Below, piece after piece: positions 44,574 through 52,817 of a stretch of 64,000 nt of DNA. This stretch comes from Rhodococcus xishaensis (GTDB lineage: Bacteria > Actinomycetota > Actinomycetes > Mycobacteriales > Mycobacteriaceae): positions 170,550 through 234,549 of the forward strand of contig NZ_RKLO01000007.1 of the NCBI RefSeq assembly GCF_004011825.1, in the 5' to 3' direction. The position numbers and the translations under genes were made by a program. Within the stretch, counting starts at the first letter, position 1. Each line of letters begins with the position of its first letter. Below the pieces are notes generated by a model. It saw only the letters and a program-made list of their open reading frames with translations, had not been told where the DNA came from and made no database searches.

Positions 44574-45335
44574 GTGAGTGTTCCCGTAACTGATCCCCTG
44601 CGGCCGCTGTTGGACCTGCCCGGTGTGCTCGATGCGGCGGATCGCGCGCGTGACGCGCTCGGCGAGGTTCATCGGCACAAGACCAACCGTCGAGGTTGGC
44701 CGCAAACGGCCACCGAGGCGTCGGTGCGTGCGGCACGTGCGTCGGCCTCGATCGACGGCGGTTCGATGGAACTGCCGGCTCCCGGCACCGTCGGTGATCC
44801 GGTGCTGTCCGGGGCTCTGCGCGTGGCGCAGGCCCTTGACGGTGAGGCGCTGACCGTCATCCTCCCGACTTGGCAGCGGGCTCCGCTCCAAGTGCTCGCC
44901 CGGCTTCACCTTCTCGCTGCGGCGGATCTCGTCACCGACGAGGCGACGCTGGGTCGCCCGCGGACCGATCCCGGCGTTGGCGAGCGACTGGACGTGCTCG
45001 CGCAGCTCGTCACGGGTGGCACGAAGGCACCGGCACCCGTACTCGCCGCCATCGTTCACGGAGAACTGCTCGCTCTGCGGCCGTTCGGGGTTGCCGATGG
45101 GATCGTGGCTCGAGCTGCATCCCGACTGGTTGCCACGTCGACCGGGCTCGACCCGCACAATCTCGGCGTGCCAGAGGTCAGTTGGATGCGCCGCATCCCC
45201 GCCTACCAGGATGGGCTCGAGGGATTCGCGGCGGGAACGCCGGAGGGCGTGGGCAGTTGGGTGATCCTGTGCTGCGGCGCCTTGGAAGCGGGCGCCCGCG
45301 AGGCGATGTCGATCGCCGACGCTGCCGCGAGTTGA
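44574..45335 (+). CDS. Degenerate Fic-like protein (Rv3662c-like)
   Basis: A 253-residue protein, mostly helical, at the position of Rv3662c. It shows a worn Fic layout: an N-terminal helix EASVRAARASASIDGG (like the SSxIEG element) and a core ALRPFGVADGIVARAASRLV where Fic has HPFxxGNGRxxR. The catalytic His is Arg and GNGR is replaced by GIVAR, so AMP transfer is unlikely. The fold may be kept for binding. The function of Rv3662c is unknown to me. It is the last gene before the Ms1-like RNA and converges with it. Confidence 0.6.
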   Translation: MSVPVTDPLRPLLDLPGVLDAADRARDALGEVHRHKTNRRGWPQTATEASVRAARASASIDGGSMELPAPGTVGDPVLSGALRVAQALDGEALTVILPTWQRAPLQVLARLHLLAAADLVTDEATLGRPRTDPGVGERLDVLAQLVTGGTKAPAPVLAAIVHGELLALRPFGVADGIVARAASRLVATSTGLDPHNLGVPEVSWMRRIPAYQDGLEGFAAGTPEGVGSWVILCCGALEAGAREAMSIADAAAS

Positions 45336-45373
45336 CGCTGCTTGGAGTGAACCTCGATTCACGGGCCGCGCAC

Positions 45374-45678
45374 ATACAAAGCGGGTGGTGCACCGACCGT
45401 GATCGATGTCGCCACCCGCTAGCACGGGCTGCCAGGTTACCAAGCGTGCAAGGTGGGTTGTGTGTCAACGGCCTCGGCGTAGGCTCGGGCGGTGCCGGTT
45501 TGTCTCCGCAACCAGTGCGAAGTCCTCGCCGTCATCATTCGAGTCACGCAAGCCCACAACGCTTCTGCCCTTATAGTGGCTTGTGCTCAGCGTGGGTTCC
45601 TGGTGTCCGTGCTGGGAAGTCCGTGCGGGGGGATCGACCCTTCTCTTCCGGAGCGATCCTGTCTTTCCGGCCTTCCGT
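45374..45678 (-). ncRNA. Ms1/MTS2823-like small RNA (RNA polymerase-binding)
   Basis: A non-coding gap of 409 bases between the Rv3662c-like and Rv3661-like genes carries, on the minus strand, a strong promoter (45685-45713) and about 300 bases later a hairpin with a T-rich tail. The predicted RNA is about 305 bases. In M. tuberculosis the abundant MTS2823 RNA, homolog of M. smegmatis Ms1, lies between Rv3661 and Rv3662c on the Rv3661 strand and is about 300 bases, so place, strand and size all agree. Ms1 binds core RNA polymerase. I could not check the secondary structure. Confidence 0.75.
45380..45420 (-). terminator. Terminator of the Ms1-like RNA
   Basis: A 9-bp perfect stem (AGCGGGTGG/CCACCCGCT) with a 23-base loop. 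On the minus strand it is followed by TTTGTATGTG. It sits at the expected 3' end of the RNA. Confidence 0.75.
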
Positions 45679-45684
45679 AACTCC

Positions 45685-45713
45685 TTTGTACCCTGTGCTC
45701 CAATCCACTTCAA
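45685..45713 (-). promoter_or_regulatory. Promoter of the Ms1-like RNA
   Basis: On the minus strand TTGAAG (45713-45708) and TACAAA (45690-45685) are separated by exactly 17 bases, a good SigA-type promoter. The start point would be near 45678. Confidence 0.6.
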
Positions 45714-45744
45714 GTGGCAATTTTCCTTTGTGGCAGACGCGTGT

Positions 45745-46563
45745 TCAGCGTTTTCGCCGGAGCCGGCCGTAGGTGAAGGCGCCCGCCACCGCGGCGCCCG
45801 ACATCACCGCCGCGGCCGCCGCGACGGTCGTGCGTGACTGAGTCTGGATTCGAGCACGAATCGACACCGGATTGGAGAAAGACAGTATGGGCCAACCATT
45901 CTCGGATGCGGTACGGCGCAGGGCTCGGTCCGGGTTGACCGCGGTGGGATGCCCGACGACCTCGAGCATCGGTAGATCGGTCACCGAGTCCGAGTACGCA
46001 TAGCACTGCGCGAGGTCGTACCCCTGGCTCTCGGCGAGTTCCTGCATCGCCTCGACTTTGCCCTTGCCGTAGCAGTAGAACTCGACGTCACCGGTGTACC
46101 TGCCGTCCTCGATCACCATCCGGGTAGCGGTGCTGTGTGTGGCGCCGAGGGCTCCGGCGATGGGCGAGACCACCTCCTCGCCGGATGCCGACACGATTAC
46201 GACGTCGTGTCCGCGGGCCTTGTGGTCGGCGATGAGGTCAGTGGCCTCGGCATAGATCAGCGGATCGACGATGTCGTGCAGCGTCTCGGCGACGATGGTT
46301 CGGATCTGCTGGACGTCCCAACCCGCCGTCATGGTCGTCAGATGGGCGCGCATCCGCTCCATCTGATCGTGGTCGGCACCGGAGAGGAGGAACAGAAACT
46401 GTGCGTAGCTGCTCTGCAGTACCGACCGGCGGGTGATGAGGCCTTGCGCGAAGAACGGCTTGCTGAAGGCGAGGACGCTGGACTTGGCAATGACGGTCTT
46501 GTCCAGATCGAAGAACGCGGCAACGCGGCCGCGTTCGGTCTGTGCGCTCGGATGCCCGGTCAC
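45745..46563 (-). CDS. HAD-IB family phosphatase (Rv3661-like)
   Basis: A 272-residue protein. HAD motif I is FFDLDKTVI, motif II VSASGEE, and motif III ends at GKGKVEAM with the AYSDSVTDLPML box for the metal Asp. This is the SerB-like IB group with a helical cap (residues about 30-110). Members dephosphorylate phosphoserine or lysophosphatidic acid-type substrates. A C-terminal hydrophobic helix (TVAAAAAVMSGAAVAGAF) could anchor it to the membrane. It is divergent from ssd, with the 6C RNA in the gap. Confidence 0.85.
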   Translation of the reverse strand: MTGHPSAQTERGRVAAFFDLDKTVIAKSSVLAFSKPFFAQGLITRRSVLQSSYAQFLFLLSGADHDQMERMRAHLTTMTAGWDVQQIRTIVAETLHDIVDPLIYAEATDLIADHKARGHDVVIVSASGEEVVSPIAGALGATHSTATRMVIEDGRYTGDVEFYCYGKGKVEAMQELAESQGYDLAQCYAYSDSVTDLPMLEVVGHPTAVNPDRALRRTASENGWPILSFSNPVSIRARIQTQSRTTVAAAAAVMSGAAVAGAFTYGRLRRKR

Positions 46564-46695
46564 AGGAGAAAGAATAGGGGAGCGGGGCGCGTTCGTGGTG
46601 CACCGCGCGGAACTCGGGAGATCCGACGTTCCGGACCCGGGAGCGGCGGCCGATGTACTTGCATTTGGTCCCCGATGTAGGTGTAGTATCCCATT

Positions 46696-46792
46696 TACCT
46701 GGACGTGGTCCAGGCGTGTTCAGCCCGACCCCCCGGGGCTGAACTCCGACGACCCCCGCCTCCTCCCCCCCTGGCGGGGGTCGTCTCCTTTC
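46696..46792 (+). ncRNA. 6C RNA (B11-like small RNA)
   Basis: Three stem-loops follow each other. Stem 1 is CCTGGAC/GTCCAGG (46698-46714). Stem 2 is GTTCAGCCC/GGGCTGAAC (46718-46744) with a loop containing six C. Stem 3 is a 13-bp GACGACCCCCGCC hairpin (46748-46785) with seven C in its loop, and TCCTTTCC follows as terminator. Two hairpins with six or more C in the loop define the actinobacterial 6C RNA. In M. tuberculosis 6C (B11, about 93 bases) lies between Rv3660c and Rv3661 on the Rv3660c strand, exactly as here. A -10-like TAGTAT is at 46684-46689. Confidence 0.88.
46748..46785 (+). terminator. Terminator hairpin of the 6C RNA
   Basis: A 13-bp perfect stem (GACGACCCCCGCC/GGCGGGGGTCGTC) with loop TCCTCCCCCCCT, then TCCTTTCC. 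It doubles as the second C-loop hairpin. Confidence 0.85.
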
Positions 46793-47000
46793 CGGCCCAA
46801 ATCGCCGACCCACTCCGGTCTTGTTCGGCTTCCAGTGTCGACCGAGCGGCCGGCGCCTCCGTCGTTGTCTCCAGGGCCCTGCCCCCACTGTCGGCCCAAA
46901 TTGGTACGGCTGTACATAAATTCGTCCACAGGGTTCGAATCTGTCCACATTCGTCTGTCGCGGGTTCCGGGCTTGGAGTTCCAGGACGCAGGCTGGCGGC

Positions 47001-48146
47001 ATGAACATCGACCGCATCGACCTCCCCGGCGGACTCGGAGTGCTGGGCGTGGTTCAGGCGAAGGCCGTCGTCGAGTGTCTGCGTTCGATCGCGGCAGCAA
47101 CCGACCAAACCTTCGTCGAGGCTTCGACGTCGGTTGGGAGGATGGACTGGGCATCGGCAGACCTCGTGGTGCTGGACGCGGACGCTGCACGTGAGTGCGC
47201 AGCGCGACTGCCGCGTCGGGATCGGGTCGTCCTGGTGTGCGACGGCGTGCCGGCCCTCGCCGACTGGCAGGCGGCGACGGCGGTCGGGGCCGAGCGCGTC
47301 CTCGGGGTTCCCGACGACGAGCCGACTTTGGTGGCTGCATTCAGTGAGCGACGAACTCGGAGCACGACCGATGGAGCGGTAGTCGCTGTTGTCGGCGGCT
47401 GCGGCGGAGCGGGAGCCTCGAGTCTGGCGGCCGCCATTGCTCTCGAATCTGCCCGGGGCTCGGCGCTGGCATCGGCCCGCGCTGCCGGCGACGAGAGTCG
47501 AGCGCGGTGGACGCTGCTGGTCGACGCGGATCCGCTCGGTGGCGGGCTGGACGTGCTCCTGGGTATCGAAGGGAAGCAGGGCCTGAGGTGGCCGGGTCTG
47601 GCCGTCGAAGGCGGGCGCGTTTTCGCCGACGCCTTGCGTGCGGCGCTGCCGTCGCATGGGAAGGGGCTCAGCGTCCTAGCGTGTGGTCGCGGCGACGGCG
47701 AGCCTGATGGACCGGCTCCAGCGGCGGCGAAGGCGGTCGTCGAGTCCGGTCGATCTGCGGGAGGCTTGGTGGTCTGCGATGTTCCCCGAGACCTCTCCAC
47801 GGTTGGCGAGAGCCTGCTCGACGGTGCGGACCTCGTCGTCGTGGTGCTTCCCGCAACAGTCCGTGGAGGATTGGCGGCCGAACGTGTGCTGGCTCGGGTC
47901 TCCGAACGAAACCCAAACTTGGGAATCGTGATTCGCGGACCCGCGCCGGGCGGCCTCCGGAGCGGCGACCTCGCCGAGAGCCTCCGCACGCCGCTGCTTG
48001 CGTCAATGCGCCCAGAGCCGAAGATCGACAGGATGCTCGAACGCGGAGGGCTCGATCTCGGCAGGCGGTCACCACTATCGGTTGGTGCCAGGGCCGTCCT
48101 CGATGTCGTCACCGCCCAGCCGCACCGCGGACGGAGGTCGGCGTGA
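47001..48146 (+). CDS. ssd: Septum-site-determining-like MinD/CpaE ATPase (Ssd)
   Basis: A 381-residue protein from ATG 47001. An N-terminal receiver-like domain (about 1-120) comes first, then a MinD-type ATPase with a weakened P-loop (GGCGGAGASSLA, no classical KGGxGKT lysine) and LLVDADPLGGGLDVLLG as Walker A' partner. This matches Ssd (Rv3660c), related to CpaE of tad pilus systems, which in mycobacteria affects division and dormancy-type gene expression. It opens the tad operon, and the next gene starts in its stop codon. Confidence 0.85.
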   Translation: MNIDRIDLPGGLGVLGVVQAKAVVECLRSIAAATDQTFVEASTSVGRMDWASADLVVLDADAARECAARLPRRDRVVLVCDGVPALADWQAATAVGAERVLGVPDDEPTLVAAFSERRTRSTTDGAVVAVVGGCGGAGASSLAAAIALESARGSALASARAAGDESRARWTLLVDADPLGGGLDVLLGIEGKQGLRWPGLAVEGGRVFADALRAALPSHGKGLSVLACGRGDGEPDGPAPAAAKAVVESGRSAGGLVVCDVPRDLSTVGESLLDGADLVVVVLPATVRGGLAAERVLARVSERNPNLGIVIRGPAPGGLRSGDLAESLRTPLLASMRPEPKIDRMLERGGLDLGRRSPLSVGARAVLDVVTAQPHRGRRSA

Positions 48147-49321
48147 GCGCCATCGCCTCGCCCGATCTCCTCGAGCGGGTACGCGAGCGTCTCGCGCTCA
48201 CGGAAGGTGAACTCACCCCTGCGACGGTCGCATCCGCAATCCGCACTGAATCAGGCGGGGTCCTCGGTGATACCGACCTGCTCGCAGCTTTGCGGATCCT
48301 GCAGACCGAACTCACCGGAGCGGGGCCGCTCGAGCCGTTGCTCGGCGTCCCCGGTGTCGCCGACATCCTCGTCACCGCACCCGACGCGGTGTGGATCGAC
48401 CGGGGTGCCGGACTCGAACGCACGGCGATCTCGTTCCCCGACGAGGCTGCGGTGCGGCGGCTCGCCCAGCGCTTGGCACTGTCCGCAGGTCGGCGTCTCG
48501 ATGACGCGCAACCCTGGGTGGACGGTCGTCTCGACGGAATCACGCACGGTGACTTGGGAGTTCGACTTCACGCTGTTCTGGCACCAGTCGCGCAGGGTGG
48601 AACGTGTGTGTCGCTGAGGGTTCTTCGGCCCGCGACGGAAGAACTCGACGATCTCGTGGCACGCGATGCAGTCACTCCCGAGGCGCGGGCTCTGGTCGAG
48701 GAGATCGTGCGAGCGCGGATCGCCTTCCTCGTCACCGGTGGAACCGGCGCCGGAAAAACGACGATGCTCGCTGCAATGCTTGGGCGGGTCGATCCGGCTG
48801 AGCGGATCGTTTGTGTCGAGGACGCTGCCGAGTTGGTGCCCTCCCATCCACATGTCGTGCGACTCGTGGCGCGGGCACCCAATGTCGAAGGGGTCGGCGA
48901 GGTGACGGTGCGAGACCTGGTCCGGCAGTCCCTGAGGATGCGCCCGGACCGCATCGTCGTCGGCGAGGTGCGTGGAGCTGAAGTGGTCGACCTACTCGCC
49001 GCCCTCAACACGGGGCACGATGGTGGCGCCGGGACCGTGCATGCGAACTCGCCCAGTGAGGTTCCGGCGAGACTCGAGGCTCTCGCTGCGCTGGGAGGGA
49101 TGGATCGTCGTGCGCTGCACAGTCAACTCGCCGCCGCCGTCCAGGTGGTCCTGCATGTGCGTCGTGATTCGTCCGGCCGCCGCGGGCTAGTGGAAGTCGG
49201 CGTACTCGAACGTGACTCCGCAGGTGCGGTGGGTATCGCGCCCGCCTGGACGAGGGAATCCGGCGCCGGCCCCGCGATCCGGACACTGCGTGAATTGCTG
49301 GACCGGAGGATTCTGCGGTGA
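48143..49321 (+). CDS. tadA: TadA-type secretion ATPase of the tad pilus system
   Basis: A 392-residue VirB11/TadA ATPase from GTG 48143. Walker A is VTGGTGAGKTTM near residue 200, followed by the ERIVCVEDAAEL Asp box, RPDRIVVGEVRG (Walker B) and the GHDGGAGTVHAN His box. These are the full set of a type II/IV pilus assembly ATPase. It powers pilus fibre extrusion through the TadB/TadC platform. Corresponds to Rv3659c. Confidence 0.92.
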   Translation: MSAIASPDLLERVRERLALTEGELTPATVASAIRTESGGVLGDTDLLAALRILQTELTGAGPLEPLLGVPGVADILVTAPDAVWIDRGAGLERTAISFPDEAAVRRLAQRLALSAGRRLDDAQPWVDGRLDGITHGDLGVRLHAVLAPVAQGGTCVSLRVLRPATEELDDLVARDAVTPEARALVEEIVRARIAFLVTGGTGAGKTTMLAAMLGRVDPAERIVCVEDAAELVPSHPHVVRLVARAPNVEGVGEVTVRDLVRQSLRMRPDRIVVGEVRGAEVVDLLAALNTGHDGGAGTVHANSPSEVPARLEALAALGGMDRRALHSQLAAAVQVVLHVRRDSSGRRGLVEVGVLERDSAGAVGIAPAWTRESGAGPAIRTLRELLDRRILR

Positions 49322-50139
49322 CCGCCGCCCTGCTCTGTCTTGCGTCGGCGATCCTGGTGGTTCCCACGCGCGGTGCGCGTGAGCGGCTACGAGCGATAGG
49401 TCCCCATCCGGCCGCCCGGCGGAGCGTGGTTGCTCGGGGGAAACGGTGGGCGCTGGGTCGCGGAATGTCACCGTTCGACCTCGTGTTCCCCGCGTGTGTG
49501 CCGCTCGTGGCAATGGGCTCGGTGGGCCCGGCTGTCGCGACTGCGATCGTGGCGGCCACCGCCCGTCGGCGCCACCGGCGGCAGCTTTTATCCAAGCGTC
49601 GAGATCGGGAACGTCGCAACGTGCTTTCCGGGCTTGACGTAGTGATCGCAGAACTGCGAGTGGGGGCGCACCCGGCCGTGGCGTGCGAGACCGCTGCGGC
49701 TGACTGCGATGGCGCCGCGGCAGAGGCGCTCCGCTGCGCGGCCGCCCGAGCCCGGCTCGGGGGTTCGGCAGCGAGCGGGTTCGCGGCGAACGACAGTGGC
49801 GTCGACGACGACCTGCGGAGAATTGCGAACGCGTGGGCGGTCGCCGAGGAGCACGGCCTTGCGTTGGCCGAGCTTCTGGACGCTGCACGGTCGGATCTGT
49901 CGGGCCGCATCAGGTTCCGTATGCGGGCAGAAGCGGGTCTGGCCGGGGCTCGAGCGACGGCCGCTGTTCTGGCAGCCCTGCCCGTCCTCGGGGTTGTTCT
50001 GGGACAGATGATGGGCGCCACACCGGTTCGAGTGCTACTCGGAAGTGCCCTCGGCGAAATACTGCTGGTGATCGGAACGGCCCTGGTGGCGACCGGATTG
50101 TGGTGGACCGACCGCATAGTCGACCGGGTGGTGACGTGA
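49318..50139 (+). CDS. tadB: TadB-type pilus platform protein
   Basis: A 273-residue membrane protein. A first helix is followed by a basic cytoplasmic part (RRRHRRQLLSKRRDRERRNV), the T2SSF domain (VLSGLDVVIAELRVGAHPAVACE), then two C-terminal helices. This is TadB of the tad operon (Rv3658c). Overlaps tadA and the next gene. Confidence 0.85.
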   Translation: MTAALLCLASAILVVPTRGARERLRAIGPHPAARRSVVARGKRWALGRGMSPFDLVFPACVPLVAMGSVGPAVATAIVAATARRRHRRQLLSKRRDRERRNVLSGLDVVIAELRVGAHPAVACETAAADCDGAAAEALRCAAARARLGGSAASGFAANDSGVDDDLRRIANAWAVAEEHGLALAELLDAARSDLSGRIRFRMRAEAGLAGARATAAVLAALPVLGVVLGQMMGATPVRVLLGSALGEILLVIGTALVATGLWWTDRIVDRVVT

Positions 50140-50723
50140 TGTGGTTGTCCCTGATGCTTGTCGCCGCGTCCGCGCTCTTGGCTCCCGTCCCGACGAAGGC
50201 GCGCCGACGTCTTCGCGGATCGGCGATCTCGACCTCCGACCGACCGCCGGAGACAGACTCAGCATCGGAGGCCGCGGATCCGCTGGCCGTGGCCGGCACC
50301 TTCGATCTCTTGGCGGCATGCCTCAAGGCGGGACTGCCGGCGCCGGCGGCCGCTGCCGCCGTCGCCGCCTCTGCACCGCAGCCGCTGTCGGAATCCCTTC
50401 GCCGAACTGCGGATCTGCTGGCGCTCGGCGCCGATCCTGTGACCGCCTGGGATGTTGTGGCCGCAGAACCAGCAACGGAGGCGCTGGCGCGGATGGCACG
50501 GCGCTCCGCACGGTCCGGTGCCGCACTGTCGAGCGCGATCGAGGAACTGGCGACGCAGCAGCGCACCGATGCCGAGGATTGCGCGGTAGCAGCGTCCGAG
50601 CGGGCGGGTGTCCTGATCAGCGGCCCATTGGGTTTGTGCTTCCTGCCCGCATTCGTCTGTCTGGGAATCGTCCCAGTGGTGATCGGGCTCGCCGGTGGGG
50701 TCCTCGCAGGAGGACTCCCGTGA
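50139..50723 (+). CDS. tadC: TadC-type pilus platform protein
   Basis: A 194-residue protein from ATG 50139 (one base overlap with tadB). It is short for a T2SSF protein: N-terminal helix, then the T2SSF core (FDLLAACLKAGLPAPAAAAA) and C-terminal helices (LISGPLGLCFLPAFVCLGIV). Corresponds to Rv3657c. Confidence 0.85.
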   Translation: MWLSLMLVAASALLAPVPTKARRRLRGSAISTSDRPPETDSASEAADPLAVAGTFDLLAACLKAGLPAPAAAAAVAASAPQPLSESLRRTADLLALGADPVTAWDVVAAEPATEALARMARRSARSGAALSSAIEELATQQRTDAEDCAVAASERAGVLISGPLGLCFLPAFVCLGIVPVVIGLAGGVLAGGLP

Positions 50724-50783
50724 CCGGCACGGGAGGGCCCGGCGCGGAACAGCCGCGCCGGAATCGAATGGAGGGGAAAAGCA

Positions 50784-50987
50784 ATGTGGTCGAAGAGGTT
50801 CCACGAAATTCAGTCTCGGATCGTACTGGCAGCGACTCCCGACGACGGGATGTCGACCGCCGAGTATGCGATCGGGACCATCGCAGCGGCAGCGTTCGGG
50901 GCGATTCTCTACACCGTCGTGACCGGGGATTCGATAGTCTCCGCGCTCACCGGAATCATCGACAGGGCGCTGGCCACGTCGGTGTGA
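50784..50987 (+). CDS. Flp-like pilin (DUF4244)
   Basis: A 67-residue protein. The segment DDGMSTAEYAIGTIAAAAFGA holds a prepilin-like site: Gly followed by a helix with Glu at +5 (GMSTAE). One membrane helix follows. This is the DUF4244 pilin family, the Rv3656c position. A prepilin peptidase must cleave it, but none is in the window. The stop overlaps the next start. Confidence 0.85.
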   Translation: MWSKRFHEIQSRIVLAATPDDGMSTAEYAIGTIAAAAFGAILYTVVTGDSIVSALTGIIDRALATSV

Positions 50988-51340
50988 GTCGTCGGCTCGA
51001 GCCGCGGAACGACGATGGGTCGACCACGGTCGAGGCGGCGATCGCGCTCGCGTCGATAGTGACCGTCGTAGTTCTGTGTGTCGGCGCGATCGCGGCGGCG
51101 GCCGCGCAAGTGCGGTGCATCGACGCGGCCCGGGAGGCGGCCCGTCTCGCTGCCCGCGGAGGCCGCGCCGATGCGATCGTCGTCGCGGAACGGGTGGCGC
51201 CACGTGATGCGGGCATTGTGGTGCGGGACGATGGGGCGTTCGTAGTGGCAACCGTCCGGGCAACTGTGCCGCTGTTGCCGTTGGTCAAGTTGTCGGCTGA
51301 GGCGGTCGCTGCTCGCGAACCAGAGCCGGCGTACGGATGA
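50984..51340 (+). CDS. tadE: TadE-type pseudopilin (Rv3655c-like)
   Basis: A 118-residue protein from GTG 50984, overlapping the pilin stop. DDGSTTVEAAIALASIVTVV is a TadE-type N-terminus with a prepilin-like Glu, and the helix is followed by CIDAAREAARLAARG, which fits TadE minor pilins. The remainder is a small exported domain. Its end overlaps the next gene. Confidence 0.85.
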   Translation: MSRRLEPRNDDGSTTVEAAIALASIVTVVVLCVGAIAAAAAQVRCIDAAREAARLAARGGRADAIVVAERVAPRDAGIVVRDDGAFVVATVRATVPLLPLVKLSAEAVAAREPEPAYG

Positions 51341-51690
51341 CAAGGTTCCTTCGGGACGAGTCCGGCAGCGCGACGGTGTTCGCGTGCTTCGCGCTGACCG
51401 GCCTCGTCGCGGTGACTGCCGTCCTGCTGCACCTCGGTGGGGCCGTTGCGGCGCGACATCAGGCTCAGGCTGCCGCTGACCTGGCCGCGCTCGCGGCGGC
51501 ACAATCGCTCGTGCGTGGGGAGGAAGCAGCGTGTACCACAGCGGCGTTGCTCGGGCAGCGGATGCAGGTTGAGATCAAAGACTGTCGCGTCGAGGACTGG
51601 GATGTCGTCGTGTCCACCGAGGTGCTCGTGGGGCCGTCCCGGTTCGTGCTCGGCTCCGCTACGGCTGTAGCAAGAGCCGGACCCGCTTGA
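51337..51690 (+). CDS. TadE-like/Rv3654c-family pseudopilin
   Basis: A 117-residue protein. DESGSATVFACFALTGLVAV is a TadE/TadG-type start (Gly-Ser-Ala-Thr-Val) and QAQAAADLAALAAAQSL is the usual helix after it. Two Cys (AACTTAAL, DCRVE) may make a disulfide. Last gene of the ssd-tad operon (Rv3654c place), followed by a 40-base gap to the convergent lactonase gene. Confidence 0.82.
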   Translation: MTRFLRDESGSATVFACFALTGLVAVTAVLLHLGGAVAARHQAQAAADLAALAAAQSLVRGEEAACTTAALLGQRMQVEIKDCRVEDWDVVVSTEVLVGPSRFVLGSATAVARAGPA

Positions 51691-51730
51691 CAGGGTTAGG
51701 CCGCTGACTCCCTTGGCGCGTATCGATGCT

Positions 51731-52651
51731 TCACCCCGCGAACCTGGGTTCGGGCAGTCCGCGTACGCCGAGGCCGTGCACTGCGAACACGCTTCCGGGT
51801 TGAGGGTGCTGTTTCAATTCCTCAGGGGCTGCGAAGGCCTGCTGGGAGGTGACCAAGAGTGTTTCGTAGTCGTCGCCGCCGAATGTCACGCAGGTAGGCG
51901 TGCGGACGGGCATGTCGATTTCTCGGTCCAGGCGCCCGTCGGGTGCCACACGGAGGAGCTTGCCGCCGAGGTTGAGAGCGAACCAGTAAAAGCCCTCGGC
52001 GTCGACCGTGGCACCGTCGACGATCGCGGGCGGGGGTGCGTAGTCCGCGACGGAGAAGAATGGTCGGCGGTTCTCGATGCGGCCCTCGTCGATGTCAAAG
52101 TCGAACACGTAGATCATGCCGCCCTTGGTGTCGCCAAAGTACATTCGCGTGTCTTGCGGATCGAACGCAATACCGTTGCTGCAAATGAACGTGAAGTCCT
52201 CAGCCACTCTTCGGCAAGAGAGGTCAGGGTCGAACCGATATAGGCAAGACGACTCGTCTCTCAGCTTGCCGTCCATGCTTCCGCACCAGTACCGTCCGTG
52301 GCGATCAATCTTGCCGTCGTTCAGCCGATTGAATGGCTTGTCCGGTTCGGGGTCGAGAATCCGCTCGAAGGTGCCGCGTTCCAGGTCAATCGCGCAGAAA
52401 CCTGAGTTCGAGCCCCCGATCAAACCGCCCCCTTCGCGGAACCCGAACGAACCGACCTGTTCGGGCATGAGCCAGACCGTGCGCTCGCCGGTCTCGAAGT
52501 TCAGCCGGCGAATCGACGGCTTTCGCGCACCATTGAGGTCGATTGATGGGCCGACGTGGTCTGCCCAATAGAGTGACGACTCCTCGGCGACCCAAATCGG
52601 CGTTTCGCCGAGTCCATCATTGCATTCCCACAAGCACTCGATCTCGACCAT
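51731..52651 (-). CDS. SMP-30/gluconolactonase-like protein
   Basis: A 306-residue six-bladed propeller hydrolase. Key parts are EGP-type start GLGETPIWVAEESSLYWAD, the metal-site segments RLNDGKIDRHGRYWCGSMD and CSNGIAFDPQDTRMYFGDT, and a third Asp in VDGATVDAEGFYW. These match SMP-30/gluconolactonase enzymes that hydrolyse sugar or aromatic lactones with a divalent metal. Part of the accessory cluster 51.7-56.6 kb, on the same strand as the hydrolase and hydroxylase but 166 bases downstream. Confidence 0.85.
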   Translation of the reverse strand: MVEIECLWECNDGLGETPIWVAEESSLYWADHVGPSIDLNGARKPSIRRLNFETGERTVWLMPEQVGSFGFREGGGLIGGSNSGFCAIDLERGTFERILDPEPDKPFNRLNDGKIDRHGRYWCGSMDGKLRDESSCLYRFDPDLSCRRVAEDFTFICSNGIAFDPQDTRMYFGDTKGGMIYVFDFDIDEGRIENRRPFFSVADYAPPPAIVDGATVDAEGFYWFALNLGGKLLRVAPDGRLDREIDMPVRTPTCVTFGGDDYETLLVTSQQAFAAPEELKQHPQPGSVFAVHGLGVRGLPEPRFAG

Positions 52652-52817
52652 GGCCGCTCCCTTGTTCAGTCCGATCAGGCCGGTCTTGGCGGTGTCTCCA
52701 GGTGCACTATCGCACGATTGTTTTCATGTCCCCGGCGATTCGTCCACGGGTCCTTGGTATCACACGAGTTATCCTGTCGACCAGTCAATTTCGGCGTCGT
52801 CGAAGAGTCAAGCATTG

